In this document: piece after piece, positions 8,929 through 18,493 of the stretch
Position numbering within the stretch: the first letter of the stretch is position 1
Layout: each line of letters opens with the position of its first letter
NCBI GenBank assembly: GCA_008704415.1
Contig: VXIS01000123.1
Location: 1 to 64,000, forward strand
DNA from: Sphaerosporella brunnea
Lineage: Eukaryota > Ascomycota > Pezizomycetes > Pezizales > Pyronemataceae
DNA: 64,000 nt
Reading direction: 5' to 3'
The notes under the pieces: model-generated
Told to the model about the DNA's origin: nothing
The model's input: the letters and a program-made list of their open reading frames with translations, nothing else
The model's database searches: none
Made by a program: the position numbers and the translations under genes

Positions 8929-10049
8929 GGGTGGGGGAAGTTGCGAAGCTCGCCACACAGAAAACGTGTAATCGGAACGACTTTAAATTTCTCCATGAAC
9001 TGGATACCTACCGTAGAATTATATACCGCGCATTTTGAAGTGCCGCGCAACTTTATTATACCGAGTGCCGGTGCTTGGGGGGTAGGCAGCGGCGCGCCAG
9101 ACACAGCTCAGAAACTGATAATTACACTTGTACGAGAGTACTGCAATTTCATCATCATCCTCCCGCGCTTTGGCCTCAATCTTCTGTGCCACAGCACCCT
9201 TTTGGTCAAGCAGTCGTCCAATTGTCCTCCTACAGAAGCCCACCCGGTCCGGCGCCTGCTTTTCCTGCCACACTCCACCACGCCCGGCGCCAAATTACAA
9301 TTTAAACCTCCTGCTCCCCAAACCTCGCTACAGTAGAAGCTGTCTAAAAGAATACGCTGGTCCCAGGGGGTGTATTCTTGTGTAGCGATTATTCTTATAG
9401 AGGGCGTGGCTTGCCGTATGAGTGATCACTAGTGACGCGTCCCCAAGAGCTCTCGTGACGCTCCCGGGATGCATCCCTCAGCGTTCCATTATGTACTGAC
9501 AAAGTCTAGGTTCTACATGCGCCCAAAGAAATTCTCCAACCCGGTCTGCGGCATATTATCTCGAAGCATCAAGCGCTCTCTGTGTAGGTCTTTGTCTAAC
9601 CACATTGGAGCGCTGGTGACTTTCGCATTCCGCTTCTTTGGGTCCCGCTGCCGACGAAGCCTCGCGCAGTGGTTCATCATTAGAGTTGGGGGGCAAAAGC
9701 CGTAGGTGAGCAACCTCTCTCGTCAGCATCCGGGATCCTTGTCACAGCCGACTTCCGGGTAATATACGTTACTTCCGGGTAATTCATCTTGCTTGAGTAA
9801 TTAAGCGATGACGGGTGCCAAGAATCCTCCAAGCCGTCAAAATCACAGCAGCCATGACGAGGGATAGAGACAGGCGGGTAACTGGTGAGTCAGGTATTCG
9901 AAGTGTCCCGCCACTCCACACTGCCATCCCAACCCGAGCTCCGAACGTCCAGCAACCCATCAACCCCATCCGTTCTCACGGTTGGTCCTTTCGCCAGAGT
10001 TCACCGTTCCGGAATATCGGCTCTACGCTTTACCAGTTTTGCAGTGCCA
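8929..10049. other. Intergenic region with no supported gene
   Basis: Two minus-strand frames (9273-9019, with RRTIGRLLDQKGAVAQKIEA; 9713-9513, ending NFFGRM) look mildly protein-like. They match no family I know and cannot be joined by convincing splice sites. The right end holds the Tom70 promoter and leader. Confidence 0.4.
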
Positions 10050-12182
10050 ATGTCTTCCACCGCCGGCGCTCCCCTCCAACCTGTTCATTCCATTGCCACT
10101 CACTCTGCGAATCCCACGTCGACGTCATTATGGAGTCGACTCTCTGCCTTCATTTCTGAGCACAAAGTTGTTGTATACACTGTTGGCGCCGTCGTCGTGG
10201 TAGCTACAGCTGGTGGTATCTACTATATCTCACAATCAGCACCTGGTGACGATGAATCTGCAAAAGAAAAGAAGAGTAAGAAGGATCGCCGGAAAAAGGA
10301 TGTCAAGGATAGCGCCGAAGCACAGGCTGACAAGGTTCCGGGTGGTGAGTGAGATGACGGCCTAACTCCTTGGAATGAAACATTGCGATTGCTTACCAAA
10401 AGCTTAGATTCGCGCAAGGCTTGCAGTTCCAGTCTTGATAATTCACTTCCAGAAGTGGATGAGAACAGTGTGGAGTCATTGACAGTTGAGGTATCGCCCC
10501 TGCCCCGCCCAATTCTCACGACCACCATTCCCGCATTTTCTGATTTCCGCTGCAGCAACGCAACTCATATGCAGCCAAACTCAAGGCTGCCGGCAACCGA
10601 GCTTACGGTAATCATGATTACTCTCGTGCCATCGAACTTTATTCGCAAGCGCTCCTATGCAAGCGTGATCCAATTTTCTTCTCCAATCGCTCTGCCTGTT
10701 ACAATGCGCTGGGCGACTGGACAAAAGTTGTCGACGACACGACTACCGCGCTTTCGATGGATCCGGAATATGTCAAGGCGCTCAACCGCCGTGCAAACGC
10801 CTTTGAGCAACTGAAAATGTACAGTGAAGCGCTTCTCGATTACACGGCTAGCTGCATAATCGATGGATTCCGGAACGAAGCCTCGGCGCAGAGCGTTGAG
10901 AGATTACTCAAGAAAGTCGCGGAAGCCAAGGGCAAAGCGATGCTTGAAGAGAAGCCCAAAAAATTGCCGTCTCCCACGTTCGTGTCGAACTATCTCCAGA
11001 GTTTCAGGCCTCGACCATTCCCATCGGGATTGGAAGATGGTATCCTGCTAGACGAAGCATCCGGCGATTATCATCTTCAGCGCGGCCTTGAGGCCGTGAA
11101 ACGGAAAACTGCGGATGCGTACGAAGAAGCTGGGCTTGCTTTCGAACAGGCGATGGAGTTAGGAACCAGTCATGAGGCTACCGCTTTGAATTGGAGGGGC
11201 ACCTTCAAGTATTTGCGCGGCGAATCCGCTAGTGCGCTGGAGGATCTGTCTCGCAGCATCGAGTTGGACCCATCCATGACACAGAGCTACATTAAGCGTG
11301 CTAGCATGAGTTTGGAATTGGGTTGGTTGTGCCGTTTCATGGTTGCATGCATGTCTAATCTGCCACAGGTGATCGTGATGCCGCTGCTGCAGACTTTCAA
11401 GCGGCGATTGATCATAACTCTGAGGATCCCGACATCTATTACCATCGTGCTCAGCTGCACTTTATCTGTGGTGAGTTTGCGGATGCAGCGAAGGATTATC
11501 AGAAGTCAATCGAACTAGACCGCGATTTCATCTTTTCTCACATTCAGCTTGGTGTGACGCAGTACAAGATGGGATCAATTGCATCTTCAATGGCTACTTT
11601 CAGGAGGTGCATCAAAAACTTCGACAAGGTGCCTGACGTGTACAATTATTACGGAGAACTTTTGCTAGACCAACAAAAGTATCAAGAAGCGATCGAGAAG
11701 TTCGACCTTGCCATCGAAATGGAAAAACAGACCAAGCCAATGGGCATGAATGTGTTGCCTTTGATCAACAAGGCGCTGGCGCTATTTCAGTGGAAACAAG
11801 ACTTCAGTGAGGCAGAAAAGCTGTGTGAGCGGGCACTACTACGTGAGTTTACAAGTTCTTTAATACTTTCAGGTTATGCTAATATTTGTCCAGTTGATCC
11901 GGATTGTGATATTGCCGTGGCAACCATGGCTCAACTTTTGCTTCAGCAAGGGAAGGTGCACAGGGCTTTGGAATACTTCGAACGGGCAGCTGCACTCTCA
12001 CGGACAGAAGCAGAGATAGTTAATGCTCTATCGTATGCTGAGGCAACTCGTACTCAACTTCAGGTGAAGCCGCATCAACGTCACATCGGCTATGCCATCC
12101 ATTAACCATCTGCTAGGTCCAAGAAAAGTACCCCCAGCTTGCATCGAAACTGCAGGGCATGGCAGGACTCGGTGGGAGGTAG
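10050..12182 (+). CDS. tom70: Mitochondrial import receptor Tom70
   Basis: Six exons: 10050-10344, 10408-10490, 10556-11321, 11369-11842, 11894-12063, 12117-12182. Introns are 47-65 bp, several with CTAAC/CTAAT branch sites. The product is 617 aa. Tom70 sits in the outer mitochondrial membrane and receives chaperone-bound precursors, notably carrier proteins. A short N-terminal segment precedes one membrane helix (about residues 40-60) and a Lys-rich stretch. TPR repeats follow, starting at [12 protein letters not shown], and the protein ends with GMAGLGGR. The start at 10050 was chosen because it gives the usual short N-terminus; an upstream in-frame ATG (9885) would put 55 extra residues in front. 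The 51-bp fourth intron is a multiple of three without stops, so retention would add 17 residues. Confidence 0.92.
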
Positions 12183-12956
12183 ACAGGTGGCGTCTTATTG
12201 TAATATATATTGTTTCTAGGTCTGGTAAACCCCCACTGAACGGCGGATGATTTCTCTAGCGTTTGGTTGGAATATATGACTCCGTCTGTTAGCTTCGGGG
12301 GTGGTGAAGGCAAAATGTAACAAGCATTCCTCGTTTTCAGTTCAAGTGATCCTTTCCTATTTGAGGATGGTCAATGCTTCTGGTAAATCCAAAGTTAGCC
12401 ATAATTTCGGTATCATTATTTTTAGTCTGTGTACTGTAAATTTGAGCGAGTATTTAATCATATATACTAGACAAAGAGGTCATTTCACGGCCAAATGATT
12501 TTGTTTTTAGCACCAACAACCACCCATTAAAGTTTGCGATTTCAACATAAATCATTCAAGACTCCTTGGTTGCGATCGTCGATTTCGGATTTTACCCCTA
12601 CCTATCAGAGGCTGGTTGCCGGGTATACCCACTTGGACCTGTTGGAGGGACAGAAGCCTTGACGCAGAAACTGCTTCCCTGAGGTGACGGTGTTCGTTCC
12701 TGTCAACATGTAAACCCCACATACTCTATTAACATGCACACTGCCGCACAAAAATCGACGGGACAGCAACTGCCGGTTTTAATAATCTTCTGAGCACCAG
12801 CCCATCGATACGGCGATATCTCTGTAGAAATACCTAGCCAAGCGCCTGGAGCCCAATGATTCTAACATGATCCTGCAGAGTTCTTTCTCCTTTTTCCAGT
12901 CACGTGGAGTTATCACGGTCACGTTCAGGGTTGCCATCAATTTTTGTACGGTACCG
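12183..12956. other. Gene-free region downstream of Tom70
   Basis: AT-rich 3' flank of Tom70. I see no further gene, RNA or repeat before the palindrome at 12957. Confidence 0.5.
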
Positions 12957-13086
12957 TACCGCATAAACTCGCACGCAAGAGACTGGCCTACGTCACTGGC
13001 TAAGTCACTGCGCCATGTGGCAAAGTCACTAAGCCTACATGGCGCAGTGAGTTAGCCCAGTCTCTTGCTTGCGAGTTTATGCGGTA
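12957..13086. repeat. Palindromic MITE family 1, copy A (130 bp)
   Basis: Outer arms begin TACCGCATAAACTCGCA and end with the inverted form (GAGTTTATGCGGTA). Inside is a second palindrome built on CACTGCGCCATGT/ACATGGCGCAGTG around a short loop. The asymmetric core runs opposite to copies at 15680 and 32827. Ends read TACC...GGTA, compatible with TA target sites. Confidence 0.85.
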
Positions 13087-13516
13087 TTGACTCGGATATG
13101 TGGAGTAGAGCTAGCTGCCGGGCAAGTATCTACTTATGTCGCTTTGTACTTAGGTAGATACTCGGGGAACAACAAAAATCATATCCACTGATAACCGTCG
13201 CCTTGCCCGGGAAAAATTCTAGAAGGGGCATGTGGAAGAGCCCGTGTTCTTGCATCCAGGGCGGGGAAAGGGAAGTGTGGGAATCGAAAAAACTCACAAC
13301 CTTTTGTGCGCAGTGCATCTGATATCCGGTGCTATCAGTGGTGCTACTTACATGCATAATCGAGCGGTGCGCATACATACGTGCCGAGTCAAAGGAGGTA
13401 GGTAAGTAGGTACTTGTAAATGGCGGCTGTTCGGCCCAGGCAGCAATAACGGTGCGCAGTGCATCAGTGCGGAGGTTGAAGCGATGGAGAGGCGGCGATG
13501 GATGGATGGGGGCGGG

Positions 13517-13523
13517 TATATAA
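13517..13523 (+). promoter_or_regulatory. TATA box candidate for the small Cys-rich gene
   Basis: TATATAA within GGCGGGTATATAACC, about 140 bp upstream of the ATG at 13662. It is well placed for a core promoter. Confidence 0.5.
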
Positions 13524-13661
13524 CCTCCAGCTACTGCTCCCCTACGACGACGATCGACGACGACGACCGCAAATCCGAAAGGAAGAAAAAGGTTGATTTG
13601 GATATATATTTTTTTTGCAAGCGCCATCTATCTCGAACCCGAACAGACCAAGAACAGCATC

Positions 13662-13926
13662 ATGCCTGTGGGCGACACGGCTTATCACACTCTCTCCATC
13701 CTGCACGTTCCTGCGGTATGAGTTGCTTGTGATGGATGCTGAGGGATGAAGGTTTGCTGACTATGGTGATGGTGATGGGTGATAGATTACTTGCTGCTCT
13801 TGCTTCCGTTACTACCATCGCATCCATTTCGTCGACTACACAGGCAGATGCACCAGTATGCATTGCACACACACCTCCTGCAAGAAGTGCCTGAAGACCA
13901 CAACTATACTGGCCTCTGGGTTTTGA
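13662..13926 (+). CDS. 64-residue Cys/His-rich protein, probable zinc binder
   Basis: Two exons, 13662-13715 and 13786-13926. The 70-bp intron has donor GTATGA, branch GCTGAC and acceptor GATAG; both exons are in phase 0. The product is 64 aa. After an 18-residue first exon, it has a dense run of metal-ligand residues: TCCSCFRYYH, then CTSMHCTHTSCKKC. The paired-cysteine pattern is what a zinc-ribbon or treble-clef domain needs, but I do not recognise a named family. A TATA box lies upstream, and translation starts at the first ATG after it. Neither exon alone would stand out; only splicing creates the motif. It could also be a metal-storage peptide. Function unknown. Confidence 0.55.
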
Positions 13927-14232
13927 CCTTGGGACGAGGAAGTTGCATTAATGTATTTATCTATTGGATTGGGGCGTTCGGATTGGGTTTGAATTTGCAT
14001 GATTGGATTGGGTTTTTTTCTCATTATCTCACTGCTGGGGAGTATCGGGTGTTGTTGATAGGACGATCTGTATGAAGTATGAATAATCTATGTATATGAT
14101 TGGTAGGGGCTTGCTTGATCAATCAACAGGATAACAATAAGTGATTAGCCTACAGGCAGAAGTTGAGTATATACCGCATTCCAACCGTTGTTGACATCTA
14201 GAATCTCAAGGAAAGACGGTCTATTCAGTCCT
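13927..14232. other. Intergenic, nothing recognised
   Basis: 3' flanks of the Cys-rich gene (plus strand) and of the broken TPR gene (minus strand). No feature seen. Confidence 0.5.
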
Positions 14233-15373
14233 TCACTTCATTTTGGCCACCTGTTCTAGTCTTTCTTTGGCTGCATCAATTCCTTCTTCCTATCCAAATC
14301 TTCTTGCCAGACTCAAGGCCTCGTTCAGCCGCCCCTCCGCGGTCTTCTCGTCTCCAGCATCCGTGCGATCTCGCCCAGATGGTAGGTAGCAGCCACACAG
14401 GCCTGATCGCATTCCTCCGTCCGGACGGGGGGCTTCACGACCCGTGCATTTCCAGCGCCTTCTCAGCCCACTTCTGTGCGTTATCGAGGAGATGAGCGCG
14501 GGTGACCTTTCCGAATTTTGCCCCTTCTGGAAGCTGTTGACGAGAAAGCGTAGTGGCTAGATTATTCATCAGGGTGATTGCATGGCAGGTTTTTGGTGGC
14601 AGTAAAGAAACTGCCTTGAGGTACAGCGGGGTTGCAAGGTAGTATTGAGCAGTTCTCTCGTAGTGCTGCGCCAGCTCTAAATTCCGGTCAGCTTCAACCA
14701 TATATGGATGCCAGGTGAAGTACTCGAAGCAAGCGCTCGTAGCTATGCTATCAAACCAGTCCTCATCATTTTCTTCCTCTGGCTTCTTACTCTCCTCCCT
14801 TCACTTGATTTCCGTCAGCAGGGTTTCCGTAGCCCAACACATAGGCTCCTCGGCTTTATCATCCTTTCCAAGGTCCTGATAAATCTCTCCGATCTTGTAA
14901 CCCAGCAGCACAGCACGCTTGAGCACCTTGTTCCGACCTTTCCACCTGCTCTGCTTCTCAAAGCACTTAGCACCCGCATAAGCCTCGTCGAGAACGTGTT
15001 CTAGAATCTCGACCGCCTTGGCTGCATACTGCCCGTCCTTCGCTTTGAGCAGTAGCTGCGCGCACTCAGTTTTGAGACCGGCCACCTCGTCGCTGAGCGG
15101 GTGCATGACGCTTTGCTCAGCGATTTGTATCGCCTGCTTGAACGCATTGGCCATATCCCCCACCTCCCCTCGCGAGGCATAGTATAGTGCGCGCTTTATC
15201 ATTGCAGCCGCTTCGGAGGGGTAGATAGAGAGTGGCTTCTCGACGAGCTCGTTGTAGAGGTACACGGTATAGGCGCCGGCGCCGATTGCGGTTCCAATTC
15301 TGGTTGCAGACGCGCGCCCATGTGAGCTTTGTGCTGTAGTGGCGGTCTGGAAGTGAAGTGTGTTTTTTTGCAA
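14233..15373 (-). pseudogene. Broken TPR-repeat mitochondrial-type protein gene
   Basis: The minus strand encodes a TPR protein of a type common in ascomycetes. An N-terminal segment is followed by a likely membrane helix (GTAIGAGAYTVYLYNELV), then SIYPSEAAAMIKRALYYA and TPR helices. The frame is broken at least four times. An in-frame TGA at about 14801-14803 is followed by same-frame coding (EEENDEDW, then AQHYERTAQYYLATPLYLKA). A frameshift near 14440 moves the frame into RTEECDQACVAATYHLGEIA. A second shift near 14355 gives LNEALSLARRFG, and a TAG follows before EEGIDAAKERL. An N-terminal extension upstream of 15373, to about 15640, is in another frame. Splicing does not remove these lesions without losing conserved sequence. 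Sequencing errors are the main alternative; stop-codon readthrough would explain only the first. Confidence 0.7.
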
Positions 15374-15679
15374 GGTAAAAAAGACGGCGAGCGCGAGCCT
15401 TGTGGCTCTTTAGACCTCCGAAACGTGCTTCGTCTGCCAGTCGCCTGAAGTTCGGGATGTTTTGTTGAGGGGGAGCTGTCCCGAGCCCGACAGTGCGTAA
15501 TCGAGGGGCACTTTTTCTGACGATTCTAGAGAAAATTGCGGTGGTGGCGGCGATGGCGGTGATGAGGCGGGGAGGGGGGCGGCTCATGTGCCTCGACGGG
15601 GGCAGAAGTTTCCCGAGGGTGCTGTGAGCTCGCTCCCGCACCACTTAACCTCTAGTTACATGGATAGTACTTACCATGG

Positions 15680-15807
15680 TAGTACATACTCGAGAGCAAG
15701 AGAATGGGCTAAGTCACTGCGCCATGTAGGCTTAGTGACTTTGCCACATGGCGCAGTGACTTAGTCAGTGACGTAGCCCATTCTCTTGCTCTCGAGATTT
15801 TACGGTA
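15680..15807. repeat. Palindromic MITE family 1, copy B (about 128 bp)
   Basis: Arms ACTCGAGAGCAAGAGAATGG and their inverse enclose the same inner palindrome as copy D (CACTGCGCCATGT...ACATGGCGCAGTG). Over this stretch of about 20 bp the two arms are identical. Confidence 0.85.
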
Positions 15808-16058
15808 ATAAGGCAATTTCGCCGGCGCCGAAGTATACTTACACGTACCGTTCAGTGTGCAGTGAAGCTGTGTGAGAGGCGGTCGGAAGCGACGTGCTTG
15901 GACAGTGCTGGTGGTCAGTAAAACCTTAAACAGAGCGGGGAGATGGAGACCGCGGCGACAGCCTGAGCGCTCGCTCTAACACTTCCCGTCTAACTTCACT
16001 GCCCGCTGAACGGTACGTGTCAGTATACTTCGGGGTCTGTGAAATTTCGTTATTACCG
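15803..16058. repeat. MITE-like inverted-repeat element, 256 bp
   Basis: The left arm 15828-15867 (CGAAGTATACTTACACGTAC...) and right arm 15994-16033 are inverted copies of about 40 bp with three mismatches. Weaker pairing extends outward to GGTAATAA/TTATTACC. It touches or slightly overlaps the right end of copy B, so one may have inserted beside the other. No coding sequence inside. Confidence 0.75.
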
Positions 16059-16229
16059 GGATAATACGGTATCGTTATTGCAATTGCATAATGCTGTTTG
16101 GCGACCTCACTCGCAAAGGATTATGATATAGACCTTATTGGAAGGTGTATCGAAGTCATAAGCCTTATTTAAGGATGATAGATAGTTAAGGGCAAGGGCA
16201 GGCTTATGAAGTCATCATGTTGGTTGTAA

Positions 16230-16442
16230 GTTTACATGGAGTAGTAGGTATCAGAGGCTGTCTGCCCACGCAAAAGTACTATCTTGATCATCTTGAGCTT
16301 GAGAGATGTGATCTGCTAGATTTGGCTTCCCTCAATACTCTTCTTCTTGAAGCGTTGGCTATTGACGATTCCTGCTTTTCGCAAGAACATTTCACCTTTT
16401 GCGTGGGCAGACAGCCTCTGATACCTACTACTCCATGTAAAC
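16230..16442. repeat. MITE family 2, copy 1: 213 bp with perfect 47-bp inverted repeats
   Basis: Arms beginning GTTTACATGGAGTAGTAGGT at 16230 match the inverted sequence ending at 16442 without mismatch over about 47 bp. Imperfect pairing (GTTGGTT/AACCAAC) continues outside. Internal tags GAGATGTGATCTG (about 16302) and GACGATTCCT (about 16364) recur in relics near 28031 and 34659. Perfect arms suggest a young copy. Confidence 0.85.
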
Positions 16443-16499
16443 TGAAAAACCAACACGCGGTGCTTGATGAGAAACGGGATTTGCGAACACACTTATGTA

Positions 16500-16834
16500 C
16501 TCGTTGGATTCAAAAAGATCGGGACAGCGCTAAACAGGCCGGGTAACCGCACCCCACCAAAAAATCCACGGCGAAAACCATAGCCTCGCAAAGAAAAATC
16601 AAAAACTACCCCAACGTTTCTTGAAAAAGATTGAATCTAGACTCAAAAAAAAAGAGATGATGCTAGAGATTAATATGGAGGCGCGAAACAAATCAATTAA
16701 ACGAAGCGTTCCCCGAATAAAAAAAGAAAGGTCGGAATAAAAAGAAATCGGTGATTCGATTTTGGTGGGGCGGCCGTGGGTTAGCGTTACCTGTTCTAGC
16801 TTAGCGCTGTCCCGATCTTTTTGAATCCAACGAG
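16500..16834. repeat. Tc1/mariner-like MITE, 335 bp with long imperfect TIRs
   Basis: Arms start CTCGTTGGATTCAAAAAGAT and end with the inverse CCAACGAG. Pairing covers about 60 bp including GGGACAGCGCTAA and a CCCCACCAAAA end. TA lies immediately outside both ends (16498-16499 and 16835-16836). The interior is AT-rich and non-coding. The element ends about 70 bp before the HMCES start codon, so it forms part of that gene's 5' region. Confidence 0.82.
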
Positions 16835-16906
16835 TAAGCGTTGGGTTGCATATATAATGTAATGTGGGAGGTACCTCCCACTCCCCACCATTCTTCTTCC
16901 ATCATC

Positions 16907-17971
16907 ATGTGCGGAAGGTACTGCTCTCCACGAACGAGTGTTTAAGTATGAAGATATTAAGAAGAATAACCGAGCAGATACGTTCTCGCACTCCGTTCCG
17001 CACAGCTGTGCCAGCATTTCCAATCCGCCGGTCTTCCGGTCGACGACGCCTGCGCCGATGACGCAGTCCGACAAAGCTACAACGTCGCGCCGGGGTACTT
17101 GGAGCCAGTATATGTCAACACATCAACCCCAGAAGCCGTGCGCTGGGCCCTGACGGCCAAGAAGTTCGGGCTGCAACTCTTCAGAAATGGCAAGAAGATC
17201 GTCAACACGCGCACCGAGTCTCTCGAACCGCACCAGGCGTCTGGTCTGTGGGACAAACTCAAGCACCAGCAACGGTGCGTCATCCCGGCCGAAGGCTTCT
17301 ACGAATGGAAGGATCACAAGCTGCCGCACTATGTCAAGCGTGTGGATGGCCAGCTCATGTTCCTGGCCGGCTTGTGGGATAAGGACCAGTTTTCTATCAT
17401 CACCACCGCCGCGAATGACCAGATGGCCTTTCTGCACCACAGGATGCCCGTGATACTAGAGCCTGACGACGTGAAAGCGTGGTTGGACCCTTCCAGAACG
17501 AGGTGGAGTGGTGACCTGCAGAAGTTGTTGAGGCCGTTTGAAGGGAGTTTGAGCATCTATCCCGTTTCGAGGGAGGTGGGGAAAGTGGGGAACGATTCCC
17601 CGAGTTTTGTGGAGCCGATTGGGGAGCGGAAGGATGGGATCAAGAGCTTTTTTGGAATGCAAAATGTGAAGAAGGAGGTGAAAAAAGAGGATGAGCAGAA
17701 AGAACAGGTGAAGGAGGAGGAGAAGCTCGGAGAGAAGGGGGTGGGGGTGAAGGAAGAGGAGAATGACATATCCCACCCTCCGCCAACACCTGAATACAAG
17801 AAGCGAAAAGCATCGTCTCCCCTTCCCACATCACCACCAGTTAAAACAGCAAAAACCACCACAACACGAAGCGCCACCACGAACCGTAGCCAAAGGACAT
17901 CTCAGAAAAAGACGCCGGCGCCTAAGAAAACCGCTGGGGGTAATCGCAAGATCACGAGCTTCTTTAAATAG
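16907..17971 (+). CDS. hmces: SRAP-domain abasic-site shield protein (HMCES/YedK family)
   Basis: Two exons, 16907-16939 and 17006-17971; the product is 332 aa. SRAP proteins form a covalent bond through Cys2 with abasic sites in single-stranded DNA, shielding forks. The first exon supplies MCGRY with catalytic Cys2. After the 66-bp intron come SYNVAPG (Asn37), GFYEW (Glu111), HYVKR and FLHHRMPVIL (His155), then WLDP and VGKVGNDSPS, the full set of SRAP motifs. A long charged tail (Lys/Glu-rich, then Thr/Ser/Lys-rich) carries two PIP-box-like ends, GIKSFFGM and KITSFFK at the very C-terminus, suggesting PCNA binding. The donor GTTTAAG is weak, but it is the only choice that keeps MCGRY in frame. 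A MITE ends just upstream of the start. Confidence 0.88.
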
Positions 17972-18493
17972 CATCTTTCTTTTTGAAGTGTTCTTAGTTC
18001 AGTTCAGGAATTTTTCTGGTTTGGGTTTTGGCCGATGGGGCAGCCATTTCACGACGAAGGGCAAAAAAAGTGGTGACCAAGCCATTTACGACCACTAAAA
18101 AAGGTCGTGAAAACGGAGGAGAGAATGACGCATCATTCACTCACCAGGTTTCAAGAGCTTCTATATGGATGTTTGCATGGGCAGCTCCGGCATTCATACC
18201 CAGTCGGAAATTCATTCCCAGCTTGCGTCAAACTTCTTCGAGTTATATCTGACAAAAAAAAACACGACAGAAAAAGCAGTAGTCGTAGATACACCCAATA
18301 CCAACCGAATGAATACGAGAGAAAAGGCCCACAATGAAAAACCAGCCCTTAAGAATTTGCGCCTTTGCTACCCCGTTTTGTTTACCCTAAAATTCGTCAC
18401 CACAGACCCATCCAGTGAAGATTTTTGTGTCGTCATGGTGAATCAAAAAAAAATCTGAACTTTATTTTTTTTTATTCAACCAACACCACCCAT
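17972..18493. other. Convergent 3' regions of HMCES-like and CpcB genes
   Basis: No gene seen. The interval holds the 3' untranslated ends of two genes facing each other, with several short A-runs. Confidence 0.5.

Noticed and set aside
9019..9713. Two protein-like minus-strand frames between Som1 and Tom70
   Set aside because: I could not join them with acceptable splice sites, and the sequence between has many stops. No family match came to mind, so I did not call a gene.
13130..13627. 165-codon minus-strand open frame
   Set aside because: It overlaps the promoter of the Cys-rich gene, resembles no family, and its composition is that of read-through non-coding DNA.
14801..14803. Programmed stop-codon readthrough in the TPR gene
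   Set aside because: The TGA is followed by AGG, not the CTA context known to favour fungal readthrough, and further lesions downstream would still break the protein.
6563..17971. A co-regulated repair gene cluster (XRCC2-like and HMCES nearby)
   Set aside because: Unrelated genes lie between them, and they share no promoter or orientation pattern; proximity alone is weak.
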